Shown here one piece after another: positions 33,850-43,801 of a stretch of 64,000 nt of DNA. The position numbers and the translations under genes were made by a program. The notes under the pieces were generated by a model. It saw nothing but the letters and a program-made list of their open reading frames with translations. It did no database searches and had not been told where the DNA came from. The stretch comes from Burkholderia stabilis (GTDB taxonomy: Bacteria > Pseudomonadota > Gammaproteobacteria > Burkholderiales > Burkholderiaceae). How positions within the stretch are numbered: the stretch's first letter is position 1; every line of letters begins with the position of its first letter. The stretch is from assembly GCF_001742165.1 (NCBI RefSeq), contig NZ_CP016443.1, positions 930,001-994,000 of the forward strand, read 5' to 3'.

Positions 33850-34761
33850 ATGGACCATCTGCAAGCAATGCGCATCTTCGCGCGCGTCGCCCATCTCGGC
33901 AGCTTCACGAAAGCGGCCGAGCAGTTGCAACTGCCGCGTCCGACGGTCAGCAACGCCGTCCAGTATCTGGAAAAGCACCTGAAGATCCGCCTGTTGCAGC
34001 GCACGACGCGGCGCGTCGCGCTGACGGCCGAGGGCGCGACCTATTACGAGCGCTGCGTGCGATTGCTGGCCGATCTCGACGATGTGGAAACGCTGTTCGA
34101 GGACGCCGCCGCGTCGCCGCGCGGCGTGATCCGCGTCGATCTGCCCGAACGCTTCGCGGTGAACCAGGTGATTCCCGCGCTGCCTGATTTCCACGCGCGC
34201 TACCCCGACCTGCGCGTCGCGATCAGCACGACCGACCGCTTCGTCGATCTCGTCGCGGACGGCATCGATTGCGCGGTGCGGGTCGGCGTGCTGTCCGACA
34301 CGTCGCTCGTCGCGCGGCGCATCGGCGAGATGACGCAGATCAACTGCGCGTCGCCCGCGTATCTCGCGCGCCACGGCACGCCGCGCTCGCCCGACGAATT
34401 ACCCGACCACGTCGCGGTCGGCTATTTCTCGAGCCGCACGGGCCGCGAACTGGACTGGGAATTTGCGGACATGGATTCGGGCGAGCTGCACGCGGTGAAG
34501 ATGCACAGCGTCGTGTCGGTCAACAGCTCGCAGGCGTATCTCGCGTGCTGCCTGGCCGGCCTCGGGATGGTCCAGGTGCCGCGCGACGGGCTCGCACCGC
34601 TGCTCGCCGACGGCTCGCTGGTCGAAGTGCTGCCCGAATGGAATGCAGCGCCGCTGCCCGTGTCGGTGGTGTTCCCGTACGGCCGGCATCTTGCGCCGCG
34701 CGTGCGGATCTTCGTCGACTGGCTCGCGGCAACGCTCGGCGGCACGCACCGGGCGGACTGA
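33850..34761 (+). CDS. LysR family transcriptional regulator
   Basis: The 303-residue protein has a LysR winged helix ([47 protein letters not shown]) and a full effector domain ending [11 protein letters not shown]. It faces the aldo/keto reductase gene and converges with the porin gene. Regulation of the reductase is the simplest assignment. Confidence 0.9.
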   Translation: MDHLQAMRIFARVAHLGSFTKAAEQLQLPRPTVSNAVQYLEKHLKIRLLQRTTRRVALTAEGATYYERCVRLLADLDDVETLFEDAAASPRGVIRVDLPERFAVNQVIPALPDFHARYPDLRVAISTTDRFVDLVADGIDCAVRVGVLSDTSLVARRIGEMTQINCASPAYLARHGTPRSPDELPDHVAVGYFSSRTGRELDWEFADMDSGELHAVKMHSVVSVNSSQAYLACCLAGLGMVQVPRDGLAPLLADGSLVEVLPEWNAAPLPVSVVFPYGRHLAPRVRIFVDWLAATLGGTHRAD

Positions 34762-34801
34762 CGGCAGCGAACGCCGGGGCGCGCAGCCCCGGCGGCCGCG
34801 C

Positions 34802-35956
34802 TCAGAACTTGTGGCGGATCGCGGCGCGCACCGCGAACTGGTTCGACGACGACGACGGGCCGTCCGTCCCGACGACGTAGCCGCCGTCGGCGGCCGTGCC
34901 GGTCTTGTCGCCGGCGACCTTCTGCCATGCGCCCTGCAGATAGACGTCGGTGCGCTTGGACAGGCTGTAGTCGGCCATCAGGCCGACCGTGTGGTACTTC
35001 GGCTTGAACGAGCCGGCGGCGGCATCGAACTTGCCGTCCGTGTACACGTACTGCGCGCCGAGATAGAAATCGGGCGTGAGCTGGTACTTGCCGTTGATTT
35101 CGAAGTTCTGGAACTTCGTCGCGGTCAGCCCGAGGCCGGCGAACGTCGAAGCCGGCAGGTAGACGGTCGACACCGGATTCTTCACGTCCGTCTTCGTATA
35201 GACGAAACCGACCGTGGCCGGGCCGAACGTGTAGTTGATCCCGCCGCCGAAGATGCGCAGGCGATCGGCGACGAAGTTCGCATCGTCGGCCGCGATCGCG
35301 CCCGCGCTGCCGACGCCCGGATTGTTCGCCTGCAGGTAGGCGGCCGCGACCTGCAGCCCGGCCAGCGAATACTGCGCGCCGATGCTGTACTGGCGATTGT
35401 TCGAGAAGCCCGTGCTGTTGCTGAAGCTGTACGTGCCGCCGAAGGTCAGCCCGTTCCAGTCGGGGCTCGCGTACTTGACCGTGTTGTTGACGCGGAACGA
35501 GTTGTCCGTGTTGTCGTTGTCGAACGGGTGCGAGAACAGCGTGCCGCCCCAATTGCCGTTCGCGGTCAGCGGCGCGAGGTAGTCGACGACCGAGTCGTAC
35601 TGGCGGCCGAAGGTCAACGTGCCGAAGCGCGGCGCGGAGAGCCCGACGAACGCCTGGCGGCCGAACATGCGGCCGCCCTGGCCGAGCCGGCCGTTGTTCA
35701 CGTCAAAACCGTTTTCCAGCGTGAAGATCGCCTTGAGCCCGCCGCCGAGATCCTCGCTGCCCTTCAGGCCCCAGCGGCTGCCCTGCGCATACCCGCTCGC
35801 GAGCTGGTAATTCGTTTTTCCGACCCCATTGACGTTGACGTTGTTCGTGTAATTGAAGCCTTCGTCGATCAGGCCGTACAGCGTCACGCTGTTCTGGGCA
35901 AAGGCCGGCGCGGCGAAAGCGGCCAGCGCAGCGGCAAAAATGACGTGCTTCTTCAT
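34802..35956 (-). CDS. Burkholderia-type general porin (OmpC-like)
   Basis: The 384-residue protein has a signal peptide (VIFAAALAAFAAPAFA-QNS) and the Gram-negative porin 4 pattern: QNSVTLYGLIDEGFNYTNN, SRWGLKGSEDLGGGLKAIF, RQAFVGLSAPRFGTLTFGRQ, and a C-terminal strand ending AVRAAIRHKF with the terminal Phe needed for BAM insertion. It forms a 16-strand outer-membrane trimer channel for small solutes. GGAGATCCGTC precedes the ATG. No co-transcribed gene is seen, so it is probably a single-gene unit. Confidence 0.93.
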   Translation of the reverse strand: MKKHVIFAAALAAFAAPAFAQNSVTLYGLIDEGFNYTNNVNVNGVGKTNYQLASGYAQGSRWGLKGSEDLGGGLKAIFTLENGFDVNNGRLGQGGRMFGRQAFVGLSAPRFGTLTFGRQYDSVVDYLAPLTANGNWGGTLFSHPFDNDNTDNSFRVNNTVKYASPDWNGLTFGGTYSFSNSTGFSNNRQYSIGAQYSLAGLQVAAAYLQANNPGVGSAGAIAADDANFVADRLRIFGGGINYTFGPATVGFVYTKTDVKNPVSTVYLPASTFAGLGLTATKFQNFEINGKYQLTPDFYLGAQYVYTDGKFDAAAGSFKPKYHTVGLMADYSLSKRTDVYLQGAWQKVAGDKTGTAADGGYVVGTDGPSSSSNQFAVRAAIRHKF

Positions 35957-36337
35957 GACGGATCTCCGGAGCCGGGGGCCGGGCAGGCCGAGCGCCCGGC
36001 GAATGTTTGGTCTGTTGTATGTGTGGCCCGCAGGGCGGACGACGCGGTGTGCGGCCGCGTGGAATCAAAATGGTGTCACGTCGCAAACCGTCCGTCCATC
36101 GGGGTATCGAAACCGCGCGCAAAGCGTTGCGCTCTCCCAACTGCCCCGTTGCGCAGACTGCCTGACCGGGCTTATCGGCAGCGGCGGGCCGGCCCGCCAT
36201 CCGCGTAAACCCGGCCGGCGTCGCATCGGTGGCACAATGCGCATCCGTTCGCCATTTCTCCACGAAGTCATGCTTCACCCCGATTCCTGCGCGGCATGTG
36301 CCGGCCGCGCACGCGCCCCGCGCCGGGTGGCGGCCCG
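35957..36337. other. Divergent promoter region between porin and opgC-like gene
   Basis: No gene is supported in this 381-base stretch. It must hold the porin promoter on the minus strand and that of the acyltransferase on the plus strand; I could not assign boxes with confidence. Confidence 0.4.
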
Positions 36338-37435
36338 ATGACCGCGCCTGCCCGGGCCGGCCGTTACGCCGAACTCGATTTCTTCCGCGGCCTCGTGCTG
36401 CTCGTCATCGTCGTCGACCACATCGGCGGCAGCATCCTGTCGCGCGTGACGCTGCACGCGTACGCGCTGTGCGACGCGGCCGAGGTATTCGTGTTCCTCG
36501 GCGGCTTCGCGACCGCGATCGCGTACAACTCGCTCGCCGAGCGGCACGACGAAGCCGCCGCGCGCCAGCGCTTCATCCGGCGCGCGTTCGAGATCTACCG
36601 CGCGTTCCTCGTGACGGCCGGCCTGATGCTGCTGATCACGGCCGCGCTGAACGCGCTCGCGATCGACGGCCCGAACATGCCGACCAACGACCTCGACGGC
36701 CTGCTCCACAAGCCGCTCGCCGCGCTGCGCGACATCCTGCTGTTCCGCCGCCAGCCGTACCTCGCGTCGGTGCTGCCGATGTACGCGTTCTTCGCGCTGC
36801 TCGTCCCGCTCGCGTTACCGCTCGCGCGCACGCAGCCGTGGCTGATGCTCGCATTCAGCGGGTCGCTCTGGTACGCGGCGCCGCACGTCGCGCGCTTCCT
36901 GCCGACCGTCGAAGGCGCGCCGTGGGACTTCAATCCGTTCGCGTGGCAGTTCCTGTTCGTGCTCGGCGTGATCGCGCGCTGCCAGCCCGTCTACCAGACG
37001 CTCGCGCCCAAGCCGCAGGGCTGGCTGCTGACGGCGGTCTCGCTCGCGATCGTCGCGGCCGGCGCTTACTACCGGCTGCGCATCGAGCCGTTCCCGACCG
37101 ATCCGTCGATCAAACAGAACCTCGGCGCGCTGCGGCTCGCGAACTTCCTCGCGATCGCGTGGCTCGCGGCCAAGCTCGTGCACCTGGGCTGGATGAAGAA
37201 AGTCGCGCACGCGATGCCGTGGATCGGCACGATCGGCCGGCAGGGGCTGCTGTGCTTCGTCGCCGGCACCGGCATCTCGCTCGCGGTCGATTCGGTGCTC
37301 TACCAGGCGACCGAAGGCTATCTCAACGTGCCGCTCGGCCTGGCCGCCGACGTCGTCGCGATAGGCCTGCTGTATCTCGTTGCCAAACTTTACGGGCCGC
37401 TCGTCGCGCGGCTGCCGTTCCGTTCGCGGCGATGA
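36338..37435 (+). CDS. OpgC domain membrane acyltransferase
   Basis: The 365-residue protein has about ten hydrophobic helices and the OpgC-domain start (RYAELDFFRGLVLLVIVVDH, with the family ELDxxRG). In E. coli, OpgC transfers succinyl groups to osmoregulated periplasmic glucans. Other members act on different exopolysaccharides, so the acceptor here is not known. ATG 36338 is chosen because the domain starts about 10 residues later. The esterase gene follows after 61 bases on the same strand, and a coupled acyl-transfer and acyl-removal role is conceivable. Confidence 0.87.
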   Translation: MTAPARAGRYAELDFFRGLVLLVIVVDHIGGSILSRVTLHAYALCDAAEVFVFLGGFATAIAYNSLAERHDEAAARQRFIRRAFEIYRAFLVTAGLMLLITAALNALAIDGPNMPTNDLDGLLHKPLAALRDILLFRRQPYLASVLPMYAFFALLVPLALPLARTQPWLMLAFSGSLWYAAPHVARFLPTVEGAPWDFNPFAWQFLFVLGVIARCQPVYQTLAPKPQGWLLTAVSLAIVAAGAYYRLRIEPFPTDPSIKQNLGALRLANFLAIAWLAAKLVHLGWMKKVAHAMPWIGTIGRQGLLCFVAGTGISLAVDSVLYQATEGYLNVPLGLAADVVAIGLLYLVAKLYGPLVARLPFRSRR

Positions 37436-37496
37436 CGCGCCGCGCCGTCATGCGCCGCTGCTACGATAGCCGGCGCCTCTCCTGAAACGTTTCGCC

Positions 37497-38426
37497 ATGC
37501 GCCGACTCGCCCTTCCGTTCGCCGTCGCCCTGATCGCCGGCTCCATCACCACCGCCCGTGCCACGCCGGCCGCGCCGACGGTATCGCCCGCGTCGTCTCC
37601 GCCGGCGGTCGTCCAGGCCGCGCCGCCCGCCCAGGAGGCTTCCGTCAATCCGGGCAGCAGCATCGTGCTGCGCGCGTTCCGCTCGGCGTCGCTGAAGCGC
37701 GACTGGTCGTACACGGTCTACCTGCCGCCCGGCTACAACCCGGAAGGCGCGCGCTACCCGGTGATGTACCTGCTGCACGGCAATGCCGGCAACGCGAACG
37801 ACTGGGTCACGCAAGGCCGGCTGCAGGCTACCGCCGACACGCTGATCGAGCGCCGCGAGATTCCGCCGGTCGTGATCGTGATGCCGCAGGGCGGCACCGA
37901 CTGGTACGTCGACCGCAAGGAGAAGATGCAGAGCGCGTTCCTCAACGACCTGCTGCCCGAAGTCGAAGCGCACTTCGCGGTGTCGAACCAGCGCGCCGGC
38001 CGCGCGATCGGCGGCGTATCGATGGGCGGCTTCGGCGCGCTGCGCTTCTCGCTGCTCGAACCGGGGCTGTTCTGCGGCGCGATGCTGCTGAGCCCCGCGA
38101 TCTATGCGAACGAGCCGCCGCTCAATTCCGCCGCGCGCTATGTCGGCGTGTTCGGCGAGCGGCAGTTCGACTCGCGCGTGTGGCACGAGCTCAACTACCC
38201 GGCGCTGATGCGCGGTTATTTCGCGCGCAGCTGGCGCGTGCCGATGTTCATCGCGGCCGGCGACGACGACCTGACGATCCAGGCGGAATCGAGTGTGCTG
38301 TACACCCACCTGCGCCGCGCGCAGAACCCGGCCGAGCTGCGCATCGTCGACGGCGGGCATACGTGGGACGTGTGGCGCGGGCTGCTCGGGCAGGGATTGA
38401 AGTACGCGCTCGAATGCGTGAAGTGA
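37497..38426 (+). CDS. Exported esterase, esterase D/S-formylglutathione hydrolase-like fold
   Basis: The 309-residue protein has a signal peptide (LPFAVALIAGSITTARA) and a proline/alanine-rich linker, followed by an esterase-family alpha/beta hydrolase domain (about 65-305). GGVSMGGFGAL carries the nucleophile Ser, IAAGDDDLT the likely Asp and DGGHTWDVW the catalytic His; YLLHGNAGNANDW supplies the oxyanion region. Members include feruloyl and acetyl-xylan esterases and mycolyltransferase-like enzymes. Periplasmic or secreted location and linkage to the OpgC-type gene suggest action on an acylated polysaccharide, which is an inference. Confidence 0.85.
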   Translation: MRRLALPFAVALIAGSITTARATPAAPTVSPASSPPAVVQAAPPAQEASVNPGSSIVLRAFRSASLKRDWSYTVYLPPGYNPEGARYPVMYLLHGNAGNANDWVTQGRLQATADTLIERREIPPVVIVMPQGGTDWYVDRKEKMQSAFLNDLLPEVEAHFAVSNQRAGRAIGGVSMGGFGALRFSLLEPGLFCGAMLLSPAIYANEPPLNSAARYVGVFGERQFDSRVWHELNYPALMRGYFARSWRVPMFIAAGDDDLTIQAESSVLYTHLRRAQNPAELRIVDGGHTWDVWRGLLGQGLKYALECVK

Positions 38427-38528
38427 CGGGGCACCCGAGCGGGCGCACGATTGTTTTCGTCGATGCTGCGCAACGAATGATTCCGTCGGCATAAACGCGC
38501 GAAGCCTACGGTCCGGCCGCTACGAGAT

Positions 38529-39743
38529 TCAAAGCCACGTGCCGCCCTGACGCTCGTCCGGCTCGTCGGCGAGCGCATCGAAATCGTGAATCCAGTCCAG
38601 GTGATGCAGCACGCTGCCGCGCTCGGCAAGACGCGCATTGCGCGCCTGCGCGGCCGGCCCGTCGGGCAGGTGCAGCACGTCGGCCGCGGAGATCGACGCG
38701 TACTGCACCTTGCGCGTGCGGCCGCGACGCAGACGCTCGTAGCCTTCCTGCGCTTCGCGCCAGTTGCGCGGCCCGGCCTTCGCCAGTTGCGCCGCCAATA
38801 CCACCGCATCCTCGATCGACTGGTTCGCGCCCTGCCCGTGGTGCGGCACCAGCGCATGCGCGGCATCGCCGATCAGCGTCACGCGCCCGCGGCTCCAGCG
38901 GCCGAGCGGCGGACGATGGAACAGCCCCCAGCGCTGGCTGATCGGCACCGCGGTGATCATCTGCACCACCGCCGGATGCCAGTCGCCGAACAGGCGCAGT
39001 TGCTCGCCCTCTTCCGACGGCATGACCCAGTCGCGCGACGGCCACGGCGACGGGTGACGCTCGACCAGCAGGAAATTCTGGTCGCCGTCGTCGCCGATCG
39101 GATAGTGCAGCAAATGCCCGTGCGGCCCGACCCAGAACTGGATCGTGTCAGGATCGGGCAACAGGTCCATGCGGTCGGCCGGCACCACGCCGCGAAAACC
39201 CGAGCAGCCCGAATACAGTGCATCGTCGTAGCCGAGCATCCAGCGCCGCGTGATCGAACGCGCGCCGTCCGCGCCGATCACGAGATCGGCTTCGATGCGC
39301 GCGCCGTTGTCGAACGCGAGCGTGACGCGATCGAGATGCTGCGCGAGATCGATCAGCCGGTGGCCGAGATGGATGCAGTCGAGGCCCACCGCTTTCGACA
39401 GCACGGCCTGCAGATCCGCGCGATGCACGCCCCAGTACGCGCCGCCGAATTGCCGGCGATAGTCGGGCTCGCCGCGATGATGGCCGATCACCGCGCCACT
39501 GCGCCCGTCGCGATAGACGAGGCCCGGGATGTCCGCGCAAACCGCGTCGAACGCATCGCGCAACCCCATGCGCTCGTAGAAGCGCGTCGCATTGGCCGAC
39601 AGCGCGACGGCCGCGCCGACTTCGCGCAATGCGTCGGTCTGCTCGTAGAGCTGCGCGTCGATGCCGTGCTCGCGCAGCGCGAGCGCGAGCGTCAGGCCGC
39701 CGATTCCGGCGCCGACGATCGCAATCTTCAGGTTCGTCTGCAT
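38529..39743 (-). CDS. FAD-dependent aromatic monooxygenase (salicylate hydroxylase-like)
   Basis: The 404-residue protein is a class A flavoprotein hydroxylase. It has the Rossmann FAD motif (IAIVGAGIGGLTLALALREH), the DG-type motif ADLVIGADGARS and the GDAAHALVPHHGQGANQSIE motif that contacts FAD. It resembles salicylate, 3-hydroxybenzoate and 6-hydroxynicotinate hydroxylases; the substrate cannot be fixed by eye. ATG 39743 fits the FAD motif position. A NahR-like LysR gene lies divergently 166 bases away, as in salicylate-responsive systems, which supports an aromatic acid substrate. Confidence 0.9.
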   Translation of the reverse strand: MQTNLKIAIVGAGIGGLTLALALREHGIDAQLYEQTDALREVGAAVALSANATRFYERMGLRDAFDAVCADIPGLVYRDGRSGAVIGHHRGEPDYRRQFGGAYWGVHRADLQAVLSKAVGLDCIHLGHRLIDLAQHLDRVTLAFDNGARIEADLVIGADGARSITRRWMLGYDDALYSGCSGFRGVVPADRMDLLPDPDTIQFWVGPHGHLLHYPIGDDGDQNFLLVERHPSPWPSRDWVMPSEEGEQLRLFGDWHPAVVQMITAVPISQRWGLFHRPPLGRWSRGRVTLIGDAAHALVPHHGQGANQSIEDAVVLAAQLAKAGPRNWREAQEGYERLRRGRTRKVQYASISAADVLHLPDGPAAQARNARLAERGSVLHHLDWIHDFDALADEPDERQGGTWL

Positions 39744-39909
39744 GATGAAGGTGTCTCCGATATTCAGGTGTGGGGGCCGCGGCCCGCGCAGCGCGCGTGT
39801 CGAATGCGTGCGCCGTATCGGTAGTTTCAGGAGTGGACATTCATCCCGCAATAAAATGAAATGAATCTGCTTCATCACCCGATGCAATGAGCGCGACGAT
39901 GCGAAACCC

Positions 39910-40854
39910 ATGGAACTGAGCGATATCGACCTCAACCTGCTGCTGCTTTTCCAGCGGCTGATGCAGGAGCGGCGCGTATCGAGCGTCGCCGAGCAGATGA
40001 ACATGAGCCAGCCGGGCGTCAGCAATGCGCTCGCGAAGCTGCGCCGCCGGCTCGGCGATCCGCTGTTCGTGCGCGGGCCGGGCGGCGTGGTGCCGACGCC
40101 GTTCGCGCTGCGGCTCGCGGAACCCGTTTCGCATGCGCTCGCGACGCTGCATGCCGCGCTCAATCCCGAGACCGGTTTCGATCCGCTGCGCGCCACGCGC
40201 ACGCTGACGATCGGCATGACCGATATCGGCGAAGTCGTGTTCCTGCCCGCGCTGCTCGAACACCTGTCGCAAGCGGCGCCGGGCATCGCGCTCAATACCG
40301 TTCGCGACACGAGCGTCAACCTGAGCGACGAAATGGCCGACGGCCGCGTCGATCTCGCGATCGGCCTGCTGCCGCAACTCAAGGGCGGGTTCTATCAGCG
40401 CCGGCTGTTCGATCAGCGTTACGTGTGCCTGTTCAGGCGCGGGCATCCGCTCGAGGACGCGCCGCTGACGGTCGATGCGTGGTGCAATGCCGGGCACCTG
40501 GTCGTGGTGTCGGCCGGCACCGGCCACGGGCAGGTGGACGAATGGCTGAGACGGCGCCGCGTGAAACGCCAGGTGCGGCTGACGGTGCCGCATTTCATGA
40601 GCGTGGGCTACATCCTGCAGCGCACCGACCTGATCGCGACCGTGCCGGAGCATCTCGCGCTGCAACTCGCCGCGCCGTTCTCGCTCGGCTGGCGCGCGTT
40701 GCCCGTCCCGCTGCCGGGCGCGCCGATTCATATGCTCTGGCATACGCGGGTCAATCAGGACGAAGGCAACCGGTGGTTGCGCGGCGTGGTGGTCGACCTG
40801 TTCGCGGACACCGGCGCGCGGGTGCGGAAGACCGCGCCCGGGCGGAAGCAATAG
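39910..40854 (+). CDS. LysR family regulator, NahR/NodD-like
   Basis: The 314-residue protein begins DIDLNLLLLFQRLMQERRVS and SQPGVSNALAKLRRRLGDPL, the subgroup pattern of NahR, NodD and LinR-type aromatic-responsive regulators, with LFVRGPGGVVPTPFALRLA in the wing. It is divergent from the FAD monooxygenase and is very likely its activator, responding to the substrate or an analogue. CCATGGAACTG holds the start codon. Confidence 0.9.
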   Translation: MELSDIDLNLLLLFQRLMQERRVSSVAEQMNMSQPGVSNALAKLRRRLGDPLFVRGPGGVVPTPFALRLAEPVSHALATLHAALNPETGFDPLRATRTLTIGMTDIGEVVFLPALLEHLSQAAPGIALNTVRDTSVNLSDEMADGRVDLAIGLLPQLKGGFYQRRLFDQRYVCLFRRGHPLEDAPLTVDAWCNAGHLVVVSAGTGHGQVDEWLRRRRVKRQVRLTVPHFMSVGYILQRTDLIATVPEHLALQLAAPFSLGWRALPVPLPGAPIHMLWHTRVNQDEGNRWLRGVVVDLFADTGARVRKTAPGRKQ

Positions 40855-40887
40855 TCGCGGTTATCGCAAACACGGGTACCTGAGCCC

Positions 40888-41259
40888 ATGAACCCCAGAC
40901 GCGTGCATTCGCTCTATCTCAAGCATCGCCCCGATGTCGATCTCGTCCAGTGCGAGTGGATACATCTGCTTTCGAGCGGCAGCGTGGATCGCGACCTGCT
41001 TCGGAACATGCTCTCGACGATTGGCGCCGCGGACGTCCTGATCCACGTCCGGCGCACGATCGGCGATTTTCTGCCGATCGAGCTCGCGATCACCTTTATC
41101 GGCGAACACATCGGCAAAGGCCAGATGCTCGTGTCCGATCGCGCATTCACGAACTTCGTCATCGTCGGACACAACGGCGTAGCGGCTACCTGGCCGCGGT
41201 GCCTGACGCGAAGCCGGATCGATCTGCTGCCGCCCGCGTCGAACAACGCGACACGCTAG
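40888..41259 (+). CDS. Hypothetical protein
   Basis: A 123-codon frame begins 33 bases after the LysR stop. The product has no signal peptide or membrane segment. It is mildly acidic to neutral with alternating hydrophobic residues (DVDLVQCEWIHLLSSGSVDR, LIHVRRTIGDFLPIELAITF), consistent with a small globular alpha/beta domain. I do not recognise the family. A good reading frame and non-shadow composition support it, but the ribosome site is weak. Confidence 0.5.
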   Translation: MNPRRVHSLYLKHRPDVDLVQCEWIHLLSSGSVDRDLLRNMLSTIGAADVLIHVRRTIGDFLPIELAITFIGEHIGKGQMLVSDRAFTNFVIVGHNGVAATWPRCLTRSRIDLLPPASNNATR

Positions 41260-41413
41260 CCGCCCAACCGCCCGACAACATCGCGGGATGCAGGCACGCT
41301 GTACGATCCGTACCTGAACATGCGCAACGCGCATTTCGACTACATTGCCGAAGCGGCGATGACGCCCGTCACCGGCCGCCTCGCCTCCCATTCAACCAGC
41401 AGGAAATCAAGCC

Positions 41414-42172
41414 ATGTCTGTCTCGCAGAAATTCGCAGCCGTCACGGGCGCCGGAACCGGCATCGGCCGGGCGGCGGCCATCGCGCTCGCCGGCGCCGGA
41501 TTCACCGTCGCGCTGATCGGACGCCGGGAAGAATCGTTACGCGAAACGCAGGAGGCGATCCGCATCGCCGGCGGCAACGCGCACGTATTTCCTGCCGACG
41601 TCACCGACGAAGCATCGGTCGATCGCGCGTTCGCGCAGATCACGCAGCAGTTCGGCCGGCTGGACGTCCTGTTCAACAATGCCGGACGCAACGCCCCCGC
41701 CGTTCCCCTCGACGAATACGACTTCGGCGTGTGGAACGACGTCGTCGCGACGAACCTGACCGGCGTCTTTCTGTGTGCGCGGGCCGCGTGGCGGCTGATG
41801 AAAGCGCAAACGCCGCAGGGCGGCCGGATCATCAACAACGGCTCGATCTCGGCGCACGCGCCGCGCCCCGACACGATCGCGTACACGGCCACCAAGCACG
41901 CTGTGACCGGGATCACGAAATCGCTGGCGCTGGACGGCCGCGCATACAACATCGCCTGCGGCCAGATCGACATCGGCAACGCGGCGACGTCGCTCACGGA
42001 ACGGATGACGCAAGGCGTGCCGCAAGCGGACGGCAGCCTCGCGCCCGAAGCGCGCATGGACGTCGCGCACGTCGCGAACGCAATCGTCCAGATGGCCAGC
42101 CTTCCGCTGGACACGAACATCCTGACGATGACGATCATGGCGACCGCGATGCCTTTCGTGGGCCGCGGATAA
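41414..42172 (+). CDS. SDR family oxidoreductase
   Basis: The 252-residue protein is a classical short-chain dehydrogenase/reductase: cofactor motif [22 protein letters not shown] in [13 protein letters not shown], catalytic Ser in [10 protein letters not shown], and the YxxxK pair in [12 protein letters not shown] after the second strand (LIGRREESL) suggests NADP. AGGAAATC precedes the ATG. The substrate is unknown. It is convergent with the alpha/beta hydrolase gene, and no regulator is directly attached. Confidence 0.9.
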   Translation: MSVSQKFAAVTGAGTGIGRAAAIALAGAGFTVALIGRREESLRETQEAIRIAGGNAHVFPADVTDEASVDRAFAQITQQFGRLDVLFNNAGRNAPAVPLDEYDFGVWNDVVATNLTGVFLCARAAWRLMKAQTPQGGRIINNGSISAHAPRPDTIAYTATKHAVTGITKSLALDGRAYNIACGQIDIGNAATSLTERMTQGVPQADGSLAPEARMDVAHVANAIVQMASLPLDTNILTMTIMATAMPFVGRG

Positions 42173-42297
42173 ACGCAGGCGGCGGCCAGCGGTTCGGTCC
42201 GCCGCAGCACCGGCCGGCGCTACGGTCGACGACGGCCGGCGCCGGGAGGCCGACCCGCCGCGGCGAGCCGGCCTCCCGCGCCGATACGCGCTGCCGC

Positions 42298-43509
42298 TCA
42301 GGCCAATGCCTGCGTGCGCTGCCGGACCTCGCGCTGATCGATGCCGAGTCGCGCCGCCAGCCAGTCGCAGATGAACTCCTGCCCCAGCGTCGGGTTGTCG
42401 ATCTGACAGTGTGCGGCGCCCGTTTCGTCGGGATCGAACAGCTTGAGCGTCGCGTCGACCCCATGCGCCTTCGCGTACTCGTAGGTATCGGTCGCCGTTT
42501 TCAACCCCAGCCAGTCCTCGGTGCCCTGCAGCACCAGATAGGGCACCGAGATCCGCTCGATCACGTCGGCGAGCCGGAAGTCCCGCGCCTTGGCGACCAC
42601 GCCCTCCGGCGTCGTGCAGCCGAACACCCATTTCAGGTGACGCCAGATGAGCCGGTCCGGCGTATCGAGCCATTCCGCGAACAACGTCGACATGTCGAAC
42701 ATCACCGAATCCGACACCACCGCGACGACGCGCTTCTCGAACGACGCCGCGCGCGCCGCATAAACCCCGCCGACGCTGGCGCCGTACAGCGCGATCCGGC
42801 CGGGATCGACGTCGTGGCGCGTGAGCAGGTAATCGACGCATGCACCGACCGGCACTTCGGTATCGGCGCGGTTCACGATCTTCTGACGGCGCAGCGTCCC
42901 GCCTTGCCCGGGCAGGTCCACCAGCAGCAGCGACATGCCGCGCGTGAGCGCGTGCTTGGGCATCTCGTGGAGCAGTTCGTCCTTGTACTCGTCGAGCCCG
43001 CCGAACGCGATCACGGTCGGCGAACGCACGCCGTTGCCTGCGCACGGGAGGAAATACGCATCGAGGTGCGCACCGCCTTCGTACGGGATTCGCACGACCT
43101 CGCCGGCCGGCGTCAGCCCTTCAAGATAGCGATGCGAGCAGCGCTCGACGCTGTCGAAGGTATCGCGCCGCCGCGCGTCATCGTGCGCGAGGTAGAACTC
43201 CGACGACCGGTAGTAGTTGGCCGCGCGCAGCCAGTTGCTGCTCGCGGTGCGCAGGAAACCGCGCTCGAGTGCGTCCAGCGCGCGCTGCTCGCTCGTCGTC
43301 GCGAGCACCTGCCATTCGCGATACCAGCTCTCGGTATCGCCGGGCGTCATCCGCGACGCCGCGCGAAAACACTCGCTGATCAGGCTCGCGCCTTCCTGCG
43401 CACCGCCGAGCGTGCGCGCGAACTGGAAACTCAGTTCGGGCTCGCCGGGCCATTGCACCCAGCCTTCCGCGCGGTACGCGCCATCCATCCGATCGTTTTT
43501 CACACTCAT
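42298..43509 (-). CDS. Alpha/beta hydrolase, FrsA/2,6-dihydropseudooxynicotine hydrolase-like
   Basis: The 403-residue protein has a helical N-terminal cap (about 1-140; ASSNWLRAANYYRSSEFYL) and a C-terminal alpha/beta hydrolase domain. The nucleophile lies in YGASVGGVYAARA, the acid in LQGTEDWLGL and the base in GAAHCQID. The cap plus hydrolase layout matches C-C bond hydrolases such as 2,6-dihydropseudooxynicotine hydrolase and FrsA-like enzymes. ATG 43509 is supported by AAGGAG. It is divergent from the XRE-cupin regulator, with three operator copies between, so it is very probably regulated by it. Confidence 0.87.
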   Translation of the reverse strand: MSVKNDRMDGAYRAEGWVQWPGEPELSFQFARTLGGAQEGASLISECFRAASRMTPGDTESWYREWQVLATTSEQRALDALERGFLRTASSNWLRAANYYRSSEFYLAHDDARRRDTFDSVERCSHRYLEGLTPAGEVVRIPYEGGAHLDAYFLPCAGNGVRSPTVIAFGGLDEYKDELLHEMPKHALTRGMSLLLVDLPGQGGTLRRQKIVNRADTEVPVGACVDYLLTRHDVDPGRIALYGASVGGVYAARAASFEKRVVAVVSDSVMFDMSTLFAEWLDTPDRLIWRHLKWVFGCTTPEGVVAKARDFRLADVIERISVPYLVLQGTEDWLGLKTATDTYEYAKAHGVDATLKLFDPDETGAAHCQIDNPTLGQEFICDWLAARLGIDQREVRQRTQALA

Positions 43510-43526
43510 GACCACTCCTTCAAAAA

Positions 43527-43540
43527 TTACTGATACGTAA
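43527..43540. promoter_or_regulatory. XRE-cupin operator copy 1
   Basis: TTACTGATACGTAA reads on the minus strand as TTACGTATCAGTAA, matching TTAC-N-TATC-N-GTAA. It lies 18 bases upstream of the hydrolase start, over its ribosome site and promoter. Confidence 0.7.
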
Positions 43541-43638
43541 ATTTATGGCCGTGAAATCACGCCGCTTCGCTCGTCTCCATCGCTGTTTCTGCGGAGCTTC
43601 GTGTCCCGACGGCCGGAGCAAGACGCGTCGTGCATGCA

Positions 43639-43666
43639 CCTGTATTTACATATCCGTAAATACAGG
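43639..43666. promoter_or_regulatory. XRE-cupin operator copy 2 (extended perfect palindrome)
   Basis: CCTGTATTTAC (43639-43649) and GTAAATACAGG (43656-43666) are perfect 11-base arms around ATATCC. The core TTACATATCCGTAA fits the same consensus as the other two copies. Confidence 0.75.
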
Positions 43667-43801
43667 TAGCAAAAAAACGAGACATCGAAGATGTCCCGCT
43701 TTCGTCATGTCGACACCACGGCAGTGTACGCCTCGATACTCGGCAACGACAAGCGCTTCGCATTTCAACGCCCGGGGTTGCGGCAATGCTGTATATTTTT
43801 A

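Noticed and set aside
41320..43533. 737-codon plus-strand frame through the SDR and hydrolase region
   Set aside because: It overlaps the SDR in another frame and the hydrolase antisense. Only its first 30 codons look protein-like, and these are noted with the hypothetical protein at 40888.
43557..43763. 68-codon minus-strand frame between the hydrolase and the XRE-cupin gene
   Set aside because: It crosses the central operator palindrome and has Arg/Ser/Cys-rich random composition.
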